64,000 nt of DNA from Bacillota bacterium (GCA_028724185.1 JAQYDN010000006.1:33853-97852); one strand, 5' to 3'. Counted from the stretch's first letter, positions 44,498-54,190 are shown. Notes: generated by a model not told the origin, from the letters alone. Translations and numbers: made by a program.

Positions 44498-46723
44498 GTG
44501 CCGAGAAAAAGAAAAACATCGAAAAAAAAATCCGACGACCGCGCTCAGCAAAAAGCGTATCTGACCGGTGGATTTATCATCATTTTGGCCGTATTTTCTC
44601 TGATCAGCCTATACAGTGAACAGATGGGATTGTTTGGAGAATGGGCTTCTCTGGCGATACGTTTCTTATTCGGTACGGTCGCTGTCTTATTTTGTATTTT
44701 GCTCTTTATCTTGGGCCTATCGTTTATCACCGAATGGCACGTATCGACGAAGATCAAAATGATCGTACTCAGCGTTCTCGTATTTCTCATGGGGATGCTC
44801 TACGTCTACGACCCCTACGGTCGTACGCTGAGCTGGCAGAGTCGAGTAAATCGCATCGACGCTCTTCCCGTCGACGGAGGATTTATCGGCGAAAATGTCG
44901 CCCGCGCATTTGTCGGTCTGCTCGGAACCGTGGGCAGCTGGATTTTTATGGCGCTTGCGACCGCATTTGTGATCTACCGCATGTTGAGTGATCGCCAAAA
45001 GGCACTCATCAAACATAAGATAACGGGCATCGTCGAGCACTCGAAGGAGCGTTTGGACGGTAAGAAAAAAGAGCGTGAAAAAAGCCCGAAAAAGATGAAG
45101 CTTCACAACTCGCTGAAAAAAGAAAAACGATCCGTACCTCATGCCGCCGCGCAAAGCGATCGGGACGCTGAAAAATCGAAGGTCGAGATTCACGACTACA
45201 TGCCCCAACAGGAAAAAAAGCGCGAGAAACCGCTCGAAGATTCCGAGAAGGAGCGCTTTGCGGACACGGTGCAGACCGATGTATCGGAGGCGATCTATGA
45301 ACGTCCGCCCATCGATCTATTAAATCGAACGGCATCCAATCGCTCGGAGGGCGACGGGGACGTCAAAAAAAACGCGAACATCATCGAAGAGGTCATGGAG
45401 AACTTCAACGTCGACTGCCACGTCCGGGCGATTAATCGAGGGCCTTCGATTACCTCCTACGAGCTCGAGCCGTCTCCGGGCGTAAAGATCAGCAAAATCG
45501 TGTCGCTGCACGATAACCTGAGCCTTTCGCTCGCGAGTCCGGATATACGAATCGAGGCGCCCATCCCGGGAAAGCGCGCAATCGGCATAGAGGTTCCCAA
45601 TAAAATTAAGGACAATGTCGGACTCCGGGAGATCATCGAGAGTCGGGAGTTTAAAAACTTAAATTCCAACGTGCCGCTTTCCCTCGGAAAGGACGTCAGC
45701 GGTCGGACCGTCGTATCCTCGATCGATAAAATGCCCCACCTCTTGATTGCGGGAGCGACGGGATCGGGAAAATCGGTGTGCATCAATTCGATTCTCATCG
45801 GCATACTCTATAAATCGCCGCCCGAAGAGGTTCGCTTAATCCTCATCGATCCGAAAGTGGTCGAATTGGGTATCTATAATAAAATACCGCATCTGCTCAT
45901 TCCCGTCGTTACCGACGCGAAAAAAGCGGCCTTTGCCTTGGCATGGGCCGTCGAAGAAATGGAAAAACGCTATAAGGCATTTGCCGAATCTGGCGTTCGA
46001 GATATTACGGGTTATAACGAAAAAATGAAGCTCGAAGGCGCCCAAAAGATGCCGAAAATCGTCATCGTCGTCGACGAATTGAGCGACCTGATGATGGTTG
46101 CGGCAAAAGAGGTCGAAGATTACATCACCCGTCTCGCGCAAATGGCGAGGGCGGCGGGGATTCACCTTATTCTCGCGACACAGCGTCCCTCGGTCGACGT
46201 CATTACGGGAACGATTAAGGCCAATATTCCGTCGAGAATCGCCTTTTCCGTCTCGTCCTCCATCGACTCGAGGACTATACTGGATATGTCGGGGGCCGAG
46301 CGGCTTTTGGGAAAGGGAGATATGCTCTTTTATCCGTCGAGTTATCCGAAACCCAAGCGCATACAGGGCGCGTTCGTCTCGGATCAAGAAGTGGAGAAGG
46401 TGCTCGCCTTCGTGAAGAAGCATATCGAAGAAACCGACTATGACAAAGACGCCATGAACACGATGGAAAAGAAGGTAAAAAAGGCCGTCTCCGACGAAGA
46501 TCCCTTGCTTTACGAGGCGATCGACATCATCTTAACCCAGGAACAGGCATCCATTTCGTTTTTACAGCGAAAACTGAAGGTCGGATACGCCAGAGCGGCG
46601 CGCATCGTCGATCAGATCGAAGAGATGGGCATTATCGGTCCCCACGAGGGATCTAAACCGAGAAAGCTGCTTATGACGAAGGAGCAAATTGAAGCCATGA
46701 AAGAAGATCAGGAGAATATATGA
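44498..46723 (+). CDS. ftsK: DNA translocase FtsK/SpoIIIE
   Basis: FtsK pumps chromosomal DNA through the division septum. From the GTG at 44498 (AAAGGAG upstream) the 741-residue product has a basic N-terminus, about four membrane segments up to residue 165, a charged linker, then the motor domain with Walker A GATGSGKSVCIN, Walker B IVIVVDELSDLMM and LATQRPSVDVITG. A C-terminal winged-helix gamma domain starts near LYEAIDIILTQEQAS. An in-frame TTG at 44480 precedes the binding site and is unlikely. Confidence 0.95.
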   Translation: MPRKRKTSKKKSDDRAQQKAYLTGGFIIILAVFSLISLYSEQMGLFGEWASLAIRFLFGTVAVLFCILLFILGLSFITEWHVSTKIKMIVLSVLVFLMGMLYVYDPYGRTLSWQSRVNRIDALPVDGGFIGENVARAFVGLLGTVGSWIFMALATAFVIYRMLSDRQKALIKHKITGIVEHSKERLDGKKKEREKSPKKMKLHNSLKKEKRSVPHAAAQSDRDAEKSKVEIHDYMPQQEKKREKPLEDSEKERFADTVQTDVSEAIYERPPIDLLNRTASNRSEGDGDVKKNANIIEEVMENFNVDCHVRAINRGPSITSYELEPSPGVKISKIVSLHDNLSLSLASPDIRIEAPIPGKRAIGIEVPNKIKDNVGLREIIESREFKNLNSNVPLSLGKDVSGRTVVSSIDKMPHLLIAGATGSGKSVCINSILIGILYKSPPEEVRLILIDPKVVELGIYNKIPHLLIPVVTDAKKAAFALAWAVEEMEKRYKAFAESGVRDITGYNEKMKLEGAQKMPKIVIVVDELSDLMMVAAKEVEDYITRLAQMARAAGIHLILATQRPSVDVITGTIKANIPSRIAFSVSSSIDSRTILDMSGAERLLGKGDMLFYPSSYPKPKRIQGAFVSDQEVEKVLAFVKKHIEETDYDKDAMNTMEKKVKKAVSDEDPLLYEAIDIILTQEQASISFLQRKLKVGYARAARIVDQIEEMGIIGPHEGSKPRKLLMTKEQIEAMKEDQENI

Positions 46724-48045
46724 AACAAGTGTCAATTGTCACGTTGGGATGTTCGAAAAACGACGTCGATTCCGGTCAAATGCGCGGTATACTAGACGAG
46801 GAAAAGTATGTATTTACCGATCGGGTCACCGATGCCGAAGTCATCGTCGTCAACACCTGCGGATTTATCGACGCGGCCAAGGAGGAATCGATCGATACGA
46901 TCTTGGATCTCGCGCGTCTTAAAGAAAGCGGAAAACTTGAAACGCTGCTGCTCGCAGGTTGCCTCGCGCAGCGCTATCCCGACGAACTGCTCGAATCGAT
47001 TCCGGAGGCCGACGGCATCATCGGACCGGGGCACATCCGTTCTATTAACGACGCCATCGACCGCGCCTACGCCGATGAAAAACCCGTCTACACCGATTCC
47101 TTGGAGAACAACTACATTGAAGAGTATAGACACGACGAGGTATCCGTCACGGAATACGTCAAAATTTCCGAGGGTTGCAACAATCGCTGCAGCTATTGCA
47201 TCATCCCTTATTTAAAGGGCGATAACAAAAGCCGTCCGATCGATGCGATCGTCGATGAAATAAAGATGCTCGTATCGAGGGGGACGCGCGAAGTTATTTT
47301 GATCGCTCAAAACACGACCGATTACGGCATCGACCTATATGGGCGATACGCCCTCGTGGATCTGTTGAAAGAACTTCGATCGATCGACGGTTTAAAGTGG
47401 GTACGCATACTTTATGCCTACCCGGATCATTTCGACGAAGCGCTCATCGCCGAAATGCGCGATAATCCGAAGATCATACCCTATATCGACATTCCCATTC
47501 AGCACGCCTCCGATGCGGTCTTAAAGGCGATGAATCGCAGGACCGATCGCGAGGCGATCGAAACGTTGATTCGACGATTACGAGAAAATATTCCGAATAT
47601 GGCCATTCGCTCGACCTTCCTGTTGGGATTTCCCGGCGAAACAGAGGAAGAGTGCGAGGAAGTGATCGACTTTATTCGATCGACGCCTATTGATCGGGCG
47701 GGCGCCTTTGCCTATTCAAGAGAAGAGGGGACGCCCGCGGCGACGATGCCTTCACAGGTTCCGGATGACGTCAAACAAGATCGCGTCGAGACGTTTATGA
47801 ACGTTCAGATGAATATGTCCGAACAACTTATGGAAGAGCACATCGGCCGCACGCTCGACGTGTTGATTACCGAAGAGTCCGACGAGGGGTACTTGGGACG
47901 CTCCTATTTGGACGCGCCCGATATCGACGGCATCGTCTATGTTCGAAGCCGCGAGTCGTTAAATCTCGGCGAATTCGTCAAAGTGACGATCACCGATGCG
48001 ACGGCGTATGATTTAGAGGGGGATTATCTTGAACATTGCGAATAA
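46720..48045 (+). CDS. rimO: Ribosomal protein S12 methylthiotransferase RimO
   Basis: RimO adds a methylthio group to an Asp of ribosomal protein S12. The 441-residue product has the UPF0004 domain with auxiliary cluster cysteines (LGCSKNDVDSGQM, NTCGFID, AGCLAQRYP), the radical SAM motif CNNRCSYC and a C-terminal TRAM domain. The SxxNxxDS-like GCSKNDVDS pattern favours RimO over MiaB. It overlaps ftsK as ATGA. Confidence 0.94.
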   Translation: MKQVSIVTLGCSKNDVDSGQMRGILDEEKYVFTDRVTDAEVIVVNTCGFIDAAKEESIDTILDLARLKESGKLETLLLAGCLAQRYPDELLESIPEADGIIGPGHIRSINDAIDRAYADEKPVYTDSLENNYIEEYRHDEVSVTEYVKISEGCNNRCSYCIIPYLKGDNKSRPIDAIVDEIKMLVSRGTREVILIAQNTTDYGIDLYGRYALVDLLKELRSIDGLKWVRILYAYPDHFDEALIAEMRDNPKIIPYIDIPIQHASDAVLKAMNRRTDREAIETLIRRLRENIPNMAIRSTFLLGFPGETEEECEEVIDFIRSTPIDRAGAFAYSREEGTPAATMPSQVPDDVKQDRVETFMNVQMNMSEQLMEEHIGRTLDVLITEESDEGYLGRSYLDAPDIDGIVYVRSRESLNLGEFVKVTITDATAYDLEGDYLEHCE

Positions 48046-48562
48046 ACTCACCGTGTTGCGGCTCGTTCTCGTGCCGGTCTTTGTCATTCTCATGCTGATT
48101 AATACCGCCGCTTCGGTTAGAATCGGCGCCATCGTCTTTGTTGTCGCCTCGTTCACCGATTTTTTAGACGGATATTTAGCGCGAAAACATCATCTCGTGA
48201 CGACGTTCGGAAAGTTTCTCGATCCCTTAGCGGATAAGATTTTGACGATTTCCGCATTTATTTTGTTGGTCGAAAACGGCGTCATTCCGGCTTGGGGCGT
48301 CATCATCATCGTCGCCCGCGAACTCGCAATTACGGGATTTCGAGTAATCGCCGCGTCGGAAGATGTGACGATTGCGGCGAGTCCGTTCGGAAAGATAAAG
48401 ACGATCACCCAGCTTGCATCGCTTATCGTCTTATTGTTTTCCCCTCTCTTGCCGCAGACACTCGGCATCGTACTCTTTTATATCGCCGTCGTCCTCACCG
48501 TCGCGAGCGGCATCGATTATTTTGTAAAGAACAAAACTGTTTTAGATTTAAGTAATATGTAG
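48029..48562 (+). CDS. pgsA: CDP-diacylglycerol-glycerol-3-phosphate 3-phosphatidyltransferase
   Basis: PgsA makes phosphatidylglycerol phosphate at the membrane. The 177-residue protein has about four membrane segments and the complete CDP-alcohol phosphotransferase motif: DFLDGYLAR then GKFLDPLADK. The TTG start at 48029 follows GAGGGGG and lies 17 bases inside the end of rimO. pgsA-cinA-recA is a classic Firmicutes order. Confidence 0.95.
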   Translation: MNIANKLTVLRLVLVPVFVILMLINTAASVRIGAIVFVVASFTDFLDGYLARKHHLVTTFGKFLDPLADKILTISAFILLVENGVIPAWGVIIIVARELAITGFRVIAASEDVTIAASPFGKIKTITQLASLIVLLFSPLLPQTLGIVLFYIAVVLTVASGIDYFVKNKTVLDLSNM

Positions 48563-48570
48563 GAGGAGCC

Positions 48571-49827
48571 ATGATTTCAGAAGTCATCACGATCGGAACC
48601 GAAATATTGATCGGCTCCATTACCAACACAAACGGACCGTATCTGTCGCGCAAGTTGACGGACTTCGGCTACGAAGTGCGCTACCACGCCTCGGTCAGGG
48701 ACAAATATGAAGACATTCGCGACGCCGTCGAAACGGCGATGACGCGTAGCGACGTCATCTTCCTTTGCGGCGGTCTCGGTCCGACGCAGGACGATATGAC
48801 GAAACAGGCGCTCGCGCATGCCCTCGGACTTAAACTCGTCTTCGACGAAGAACAGTGGGACTATATCGTAAACGTCGCGATGAGCTTCTCCAGACACATC
48901 ACGGACAACAACAAGCGACAGGCGGAGTTTCCCGAGGGCGCGATCATTATCGAAAACAAGAAGGGATCCGCACCCGGCTGCCTCTTAAACTACGAAGGGA
49001 AACAGTTTTTCATGTTGCCCGGACCGCCGCGGGAGTTCGAACCTATGGTCGATGCGATCGTCGATCGCTACCTTAAAAAGGTCAACGGCGAAAACTTCGT
49101 CACGAGCCTAAGGCTCGTCAATATCGGCGAATCGCAATGCGAGTCGATCTTTCGACGCGAGGGAATCGAGACGGAGCACGTCGAAGTCAATACCTTTGCC
49201 AAGACCGGCGAGGTCGAGATCAAGGTTTTGGCCCATGCGGAGAGAGAAGAAGATATCCCGGCGATTCGCGAAGAGCACGCCGTCGCCGTACGGCGACTTC
49301 GAACGCTCTTTCACGATCATATCTACGGCGACGGAGACAAGGATATGTTTGAAACCTTAGTCGAGGTGCTCAGACACGAAAATATGACGATCAGCTTTGC
49401 CGAATCGGTCACGGGTGGCGCCCTGGTACGGATGATAACGTCTGTCGCGGGTGCAAGCGACGTATTAAAGGAGAGCTATATCACCTATAGCAACGAGGTG
49501 AAAGAGAAGTTGCTTCAGGTCGATCCCGATACGATCGAAGCATACAGCGTCGTATCGAAGGAAGTCGCCGAAGAAATGAGCCGAGGACTTTACGATCGAA
49601 CGCAAAGCACTTACACGGTAGCGACTACGGGCGAGGCGGGTCCCGTCGCATCGACGGACCACGAGGTCGGTACGGTGTATTACTCTATTCGAAAAAACGG
49701 CGAAGAAATCTTAGGCGGAAGGCGGCTATTTAAAGGCGATCGAACGACGATTCAATATCGAAGTTCAAAATATCTGCTCGCATCTATTTTATTACATGAG
49801 TTAGGAGAGGCGTATGGACGAAAATAA
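48571..49827 (+). CDS. cinA: CinA family protein (NMN deamidase / competence-damage inducible)
   Basis: The 418-residue product has the N-terminal MoCF/MoeA-like domain ([31 protein letters not shown]) and the C-terminal CinA/PncC domain ([22 protein letters not shown]) associated with NMN deamidation. AGGAGGAG precedes the ATG. Its last 14 bases overlap recA, so the two are co-translated and probably co-regulated. Confidence 0.94.
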   Translation: MISEVITIGTEILIGSITNTNGPYLSRKLTDFGYEVRYHASVRDKYEDIRDAVETAMTRSDVIFLCGGLGPTQDDMTKQALAHALGLKLVFDEEQWDYIVNVAMSFSRHITDNNKRQAEFPEGAIIIENKKGSAPGCLLNYEGKQFFMLPGPPREFEPMVDAIVDRYLKKVNGENFVTSLRLVNIGESQCESIFRREGIETEHVEVNTFAKTGEVEIKVLAHAEREEDIPAIREEHAVAVRRLRTLFHDHIYGDGDKDMFETLVEVLRHENMTISFAESVTGGALVRMITSVAGASDVLKESYITYSNEVKEKLLQVDPDTIEAYSVVSKEVAEEMSRGLYDRTQSTYTVATTGEAGPVASTDHEVGTVYYSIRKNGEEILGGRRLFKGDRTTIQYRSSKYLLASILLHELGEAYGRK

Positions 49828-50848
49828 GAGAAAAGCATTGGACGATGCGATCGCGAAAATCGAGAAAGAATACGGCAAGGGCGCGATTATGCGCCTCGGC
49901 GAAAATGCCAATTTAAATATCGAAGCCATCCCGACGGGTTCCCTGAGTTTGGACATCGCTCTGGGGATCGGAGGCATTCCGCGCGGTCGAATTCTCGAGA
50001 TCTACGGACCCGAATCCTCGGGGAAGACGACGCTCGCACTTCACATGATCGCCGAAGCGCAAAAACTCGGCGGCGTCGCGGCGTTTATCGACGCAGAGCA
50101 CGCCCTCGATCCCCAGTACAGTAAAAATCTGGGCGTCGACATCGAAAACTTAATTATTTCTCAGCCCGACACCGGCGAACAAGCTTTGGAAATCACCGAA
50201 AGCCTCGTCAGGAGCAACGCCGTCGATTTGATCGTCGTCGACTCGGTCGCGGCGCTCGTGCCGAAAGCAGAAATCGAGGGAGAGATGGGCGACAGCCACA
50301 TGGGGCTTCAAGCGCGACTTATGAGTCAGGGGCTGCGAAAATTGACGGGAGCGATCAGCAAATCCAAGGCGTCCGTCATCTTTATCAATCAACTACGCGA
50401 AAAAATCGGCGTCATGTTCGGAAATCCCGAGACGACCACGGGCGGACGCGCGCTTAAATTCTTTACGTCCGTCCGCATGGATATCCGACGGATCGACAGC
50501 ATTAAAAAGGGAGACGAGATCATCGGAAATCGCGTCCGCGTCAAAGTTGTCAAAAATAAAGTGGCACCGCCGTTTAAGAAGGCGGAGTTCGACATTATGT
50601 ACGGCACCGGTATCTCTAAGGTGGGTAGTATTTTAGACGCGGCCGTCGAAGCGGGAATCGTCGCCAAATCGGGCTCCTGGTTCAGCTATGGCGACGCGAA
50701 GTTGGGGCAAGGTCGCGAAAATTCGAAAAATTATTTGACGGAAAATCCCGATCTCTTAGAAGAGATCGACGGTAAAGTTCGCGCGCATTACCACATGGGT
50801 AACGGCTCGAGCGAAGAAGAACATAGCGAGGCGCCTGAGGAGGAGTAA
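49814..50848 (+). CDS. recA: Recombinase RecA
   Basis: RecA forms filaments on single-stranded DNA for strand exchange and triggers LexA self-cleavage. The 344 residues include Walker [28 protein letters not shown], Walker [13 protein letters not shown] and the L2 region [17 protein letters not shown]. The C-terminus is acidic. I see no recA-specific promoter or LexA box; it overlaps cinA. An SbcD-like gene starts only three bases after its stop. Confidence 0.98.
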   Translation: MDENKRKALDDAIAKIEKEYGKGAIMRLGENANLNIEAIPTGSLSLDIALGIGGIPRGRILEIYGPESSGKTTLALHMIAEAQKLGGVAAFIDAEHALDPQYSKNLGVDIENLIISQPDTGEQALEITESLVRSNAVDLIVVDSVAALVPKAEIEGEMGDSHMGLQARLMSQGLRKLTGAISKSKASVIFINQLREKIGVMFGNPETTTGGRALKFFTSVRMDIRRIDSIKKGDEIIGNRVRVKVVKNKVAPPFKKAEFDIMYGTGISKVGSILDAAVEAGIVAKSGSWFSYGDAKLGQGRENSKNYLTENPDLLEEIDGKVRAHYHMGNGSSEEEHSEAPEEE

Positions 50849-50851
50849 TTT

Positions 50852-51832
50852 TTGAAATTTCTGTACTTCACAGACAGCCATATCCGAGGAACGAATCCGA
50901 AATCCAGAACGGATTCGTTTTTCGATACTGTGATGGCTAAAATTCGAGAGATCAAAGATATTTCTGAACGAGAGGGCGTCGATTATATTTTGCACGGCGG
51001 CGATCTCTTCGACCGTCCCGACGTCTCGATTTCCGTCATCAACGACATGGTCCCCGTCTTGCAATCCTTTACGGTTCCCATCTATGCCATCAGCGGCAAT
51101 CACGACATCTACGGACACAATCCCGTGACGCTTCCCCGCACAATGATGGGACTTTTAGACACCTTAGGGATTATACACATTATTAATAACGAGCGTATTC
51201 TCCTCAAAAAAGACGATACGACGGTTCAATTGAGCGGTTCGCCCTATATCTACGGTCTGGACCGGGAGGAAAATCGCGCACTCTACATTCTAAAAGATCG
51301 GGCGAGCGAGGCGGACTTTGCCATTCATCTCGTCCACGGGTTTTTAATGCCGGACAGTACAAAGGCCATGTTCGCGCATACGACAATTTCGGATATCTTA
51401 GAGACGAAGGCGGATCTTACCATCTCGGGACACTTGCACGACGGTTTTCCCCTGACGGAAGTGGAGGGGAAGTACTTCGTGAATCCGGGATCGATCGTTC
51501 GCATATCGAACACGCTCTCCGAACTCAAGCGACGTCCGAAAGTCCTCTTGATCGATGTCGTCGAGGATACCTGCTCGATTAGGGAGTACTTTCTTGAGTC
51601 GGCGAGACCGGGTGATGACGTCCTCGACCGAACGGAAATCGAAATGCATAAATTTAAGCGAAGAGAACTCGCCGAGTTTAAGGAGTCGATTGAAAGCACG
51701 GGAAAATACGATCACATCAACTATTTAGACGTCATCGTCGACATCGCTAAAAACGAGAAATTGGATAAAAGTATTAAAGACGAGGCCTTGAGGCGTATTG
51801 CCGAAGTCGAGGAGAGGAGGAGTTTGCAGTGA
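50852..51832 (+). CDS. SbcD/Mre11-like metallophosphoesterase (DNA repair nuclease)
   Basis: The 326-residue product carries the complete calcineurin-like nuclease set: Asp8 and His10 (FTDSH), Asp51 (GGDLFDR), Asn83-His84 (SGNHD), His162 (LVHGF) and His194/His196 (SGHLHDG). This is the metal site of SbcD and Mre11, which cut DNA ends together with a Rad50/SbcC ATPase. It is shorter than typical SbcD (about 380-400) and has a charged helical C-terminal tail (about 265-326) that could bind the partner ATPase. The TTG start follows GAGGAGG, three bases after recA; the next gene overlaps by four bases. Nuclease function and pairing are inferred. Confidence 0.85.
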   Translation: MKFLYFTDSHIRGTNPKSRTDSFFDTVMAKIREIKDISEREGVDYILHGGDLFDRPDVSISVINDMVPVLQSFTVPIYAISGNHDIYGHNPVTLPRTMMGLLDTLGIIHIINNERILLKKDDTTVQLSGSPYIYGLDREENRALYILKDRASEADFAIHLVHGFLMPDSTKAMFAHTTISDILETKADLTISGHLHDGFPLTEVEGKYFVNPGSIVRISNTLSELKRRPKVLLIDVVEDTCSIREYFLESARPGDDVLDRTEIEMHKFKRRELAEFKESIESTGKYDHINYLDVIVDIAKNEKLDKSIKDEALRRIAEVEERRSLQ

Positions 51833-53271
51833 AATATATTGAAAAAATTATATTAACCAATTTTCAATCTCACGAGCATACGGAACTCGATCTCTCGCGC
51901 GGCGTCAATGTCATCGTCGGCCCGTCGGACAGCGGCAAGACCGCGATTATGCGCGCGCTGAGGTGGAATCTGTTTAACGAGCCGTCGGGCGTCGAATTCG
52001 TGCGGGAAGGCGAAAAAGAAGTCTCCGTGACCGTACGTTTTCAAGACCGCGTCGAAGTCGTCAGACGGCGGAGCAAGTCGAAGAACCAATACATTCTCCG
52101 CATACCCGATGAAGAAGAGGTCATCTTCGAAGGATTCGGAACGCACGTCCCGCGAGAAATTAAAGAGGCGACGGGCATCCATAAAGTCATGTTGGACGAC
52201 AAAAAATCCTTGCCGCTCAACTTTTCGGACCAGTTGGAGGGACCTTTTTTACTCCAAGAGTCGGATGCGTATAAGGCGCAGGCCATTGGCCGCATGGTCG
52301 GCGTCGATATCTTGGATGAGACGATGCGCGATACGCTGAGGGATAAAAAGCAGGTCTCCATACATAAAGAACTCGTCGAAAAAGAGTGCGAGGAAACGCG
52401 ACAATCCCTCGAGATGTTTAGCGATCTCGACGAAAAAATACGTCTGCGCGATCGCCTGCAGGCGCTTTTTGAAAAAATGGAGGCGCTCGAAGAGCTCCAT
52501 CGGAAGGCGCAGTTGTATCAAAGAGAAGGAGAACGCGTAAAAAACGAAAAAGAGCAGATGCGGACGATCCTTCTATCTACCGACTCCCTGAGTGCCTTGA
52601 GCGATCACTTATCAGAGCTCGAGAGAAAAGCGCGGCGCTACGAATCGGATACGTACCTCCTGGACGCGTACGTTAAAAATCAGAGTGGTATGAGAGAGGC
52701 TCGTCATATATTGGACTCTCTCGCAGATGAGAAGGCGCTTAGCGAGACACTGCAGATATTAAATCCGGCGTTTGAGCGTTATCGCGCTCTCAAGCCCTAC
52801 CTCGACCGATATCGGGCTTTATCGAAGCAGCGACGCATGCTCTCGTCTCTGCTCGACGGAGTAAAGGACATCGCGTCCGTCTCACCGGAGAAAATTGCAG
52901 CTCTTTACGAAGAAGTCGTTCACTATCGCCACCTCTATGGAGCTAAGCGCGAATTAGACGATCGGCTCGCGCGGGGACGTGATTTTTTATCGCGTTTCGA
53001 TTCGCTCGAACAGATCGATACGCAGCGTCGCACGATCAATCATTCGTACGAGCGCGTTCGCGAACTCCTCAGTCTTTACGACGAACGGATGCGCGTTTTA
53101 AGCGCGCGTCGGCAGCAAGAAAAAGACCTGACGTCGAAAGTTTCTGCAAGTAAGGACGCGCTCGACCGCTACTTGGCGCTACTGGACGAGGCGGGGAGAT
53201 GTCCCTTGTGCAAGCAACCGATCACATCTCACCACCTCGAGACCATTAAACATACCTTGGAGGAAGAATAA
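51829..53271 (+). CDS. N-terminal half of a split Rad50/SbcC-like ATPase, ending at a zinc hook
   Basis: The 480-residue product begins like an SMC/Rad50 head: KIILTNFQSHEHTELDL, Walker A GPSDSGKT at 31-38, and a Q-loop-like QLEGPFLLQ near residue 135. From about 170 to 455 it is charged heptad-like sequence, a coiled coil. It ends with CPLCKQPITSHH (Cys458, Cys461), the zinc-hook pattern of Rad50, and stops 19 residues later. There is no signature motif or Walker B, so it cannot form a complete ATPase site alone; those are encoded 240 bp downstream. The GTG start has GGAGGAG upstream and overlaps the nuclease gene as GTGA. Confidence 0.82.
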   Translation: MKYIEKIILTNFQSHEHTELDLSRGVNVIVGPSDSGKTAIMRALRWNLFNEPSGVEFVREGEKEVSVTVRFQDRVEVVRRRSKSKNQYILRIPDEEEVIFEGFGTHVPREIKEATGIHKVMLDDKKSLPLNFSDQLEGPFLLQESDAYKAQAIGRMVGVDILDETMRDTLRDKKQVSIHKELVEKECEETRQSLEMFSDLDEKIRLRDRLQALFEKMEALEELHRKAQLYQREGERVKNEKEQMRTILLSTDSLSALSDHLSELERKARRYESDTYLLDAYVKNQSGMREARHILDSLADEKALSETLQILNPAFERYRALKPYLDRYRALSKQRRMLSSLLDGVKDIASVSPEKIAALYEEVVHYRHLYGAKRELDDRLARGRDFLSRFDSLEQIDTQRRTINHSYERVRELLSLYDERMRVLSARRQQEKDLTSKVSASKDALDRYLALLDEAGRCPLCKQPITSHHLETIKHTLEEE

Positions 53272-53272
53272 C

Positions 53273-53509
53273 ATGAATTTGGAACAACGCATCAACGAGT
53301 TAAATCAACGTTACGAAAGGGCGAAAGATACCAGAAAGCGCGCCGAATGGCGCATGGAAGAACTCGAAAAAGAAGAAAAAGAGTTAAATGAAAAAATAAA
53401 AGCCCTGGGTCTCGATCCCGATACCCTGGAGGAAGAGATTCAAAAAATCGAATCGGAAATCGAGACACTTTTAAATGAAGCCGAACAATTGTTGCCGGAG
53501 GATCATTGA
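53273..53509 (+). CDS. Small coiled-coil protein within the split Rad50-like module
   Basis: The 78-residue product is almost entirely charged and heptad-like (RINELNQRYERAKDTRKR; LEKEEKELNEKIKAL), with a break at GLDPDT near residue 47 that would allow a helical hairpin. I recognise no named family. It has GGAGG nine bases upstream of the ATG, one base separates it from the preceding stop, and its TGA overlaps the next ATG. That coupling suggests a structural partner of the ATPase halves, possibly supplying part of the return coiled coil. Confidence 0.75.
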   Translation: MNLEQRINELNQRYERAKDTRKRAEWRMEELEKEEKELNEKIKALGLDPDTLEEEIQKIESEIETLLNEAEQLLPEDH

Positions 53510-54171
53510 TGGATCGCAGCGAATTCGAAGAAAGGCTTACGGCTTTTTCTAAGGAAATCGGTCGCGAAGAAGGGCGTCGCGACTTGATGCGCGAAAACTT
53601 GAAACGACAGGAGGACGCGTTAAAGGCGATAGAGGACGAGGAAAAGTGTTTAAACGGCGTCGTCTTCTTATTGCAAAAATCCGCGGATTTTTCGAGAGGA
53701 CAGGCGAAAAATCAAGTCGAAGACATCGTCACGCAGTCCATCGCCTATATCATGCAAAACAGTTCGAAGTTTACCGTCGAATTGTCCGAAAAACGAGGAC
53801 TTCCCATCGCCGAATTTTTCGTCGAATCGGATTACGGCGATTATAGGGTCAAGACGAAGCCGGAACAGAGTAGGGGAGGCGGGGTCGTCGACATCGTCTC
53901 ACTCGCACTTCGAATCGCCTTTTTAGAGAATCACCGTCCGAAGATAGAGGGGCCTTTATTTTTGGACGAGCCCGGAAAGCACATCAGTAACGATTATATT
54001 TTTAACATGGGCGAATTTTTAAAGGAATGTTCGCGTTTATTCAATCGTCAAGTCATTATGGTCACGCACGACGATTATTTAACCAATATTTGCGATCGGG
54101 CCTTTCGCGTCGATATCCGAAACGGGAAGAGCGAAGTTCACGAGATTATCAATGATGAAGAGATAAACTGA
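53509..54171 (+). CDS. C-terminal half of a split Rad50/SbcC-like ATPase
   Basis: The 220-residue product has a short coiled coil (about residues 5-50) and a C-terminal ABC-type head lobe. The signature-like QSRGGGVVDIVSLALRIA starts at 120, Walker B is PLFLDEP (Asp153, Glu154), and the H-loop is VTHDDY (His187). There is no Walker A, which is encoded by the upstream gene. The signature reads SRGGG where Rad50 has LSGGE/Q. The ATG at 53509 has GGAGG with seven-base spacing; the TTG three bases earlier is less likely. This is the last gene before the rny promoter; I see no terminator. Confidence 0.82.
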   Translation: MDRSEFEERLTAFSKEIGREEGRRDLMRENLKRQEDALKAIEDEEKCLNGVVFLLQKSADFSRGQAKNQVEDIVTQSIAYIMQNSSKFTVELSEKRGLPIAEFFVESDYGDYRVKTKPEQSRGGGVVDIVSLALRIAFLENHRPKIEGPLFLDEPGKHISNDYIFNMGEFLKECSRLFNRQVIMVTHDDYLTNICDRAFRVDIRNGKSEVHEIINDEEIN

Positions 54172-54190
54172 TAAACAACTTGTGATTTTT

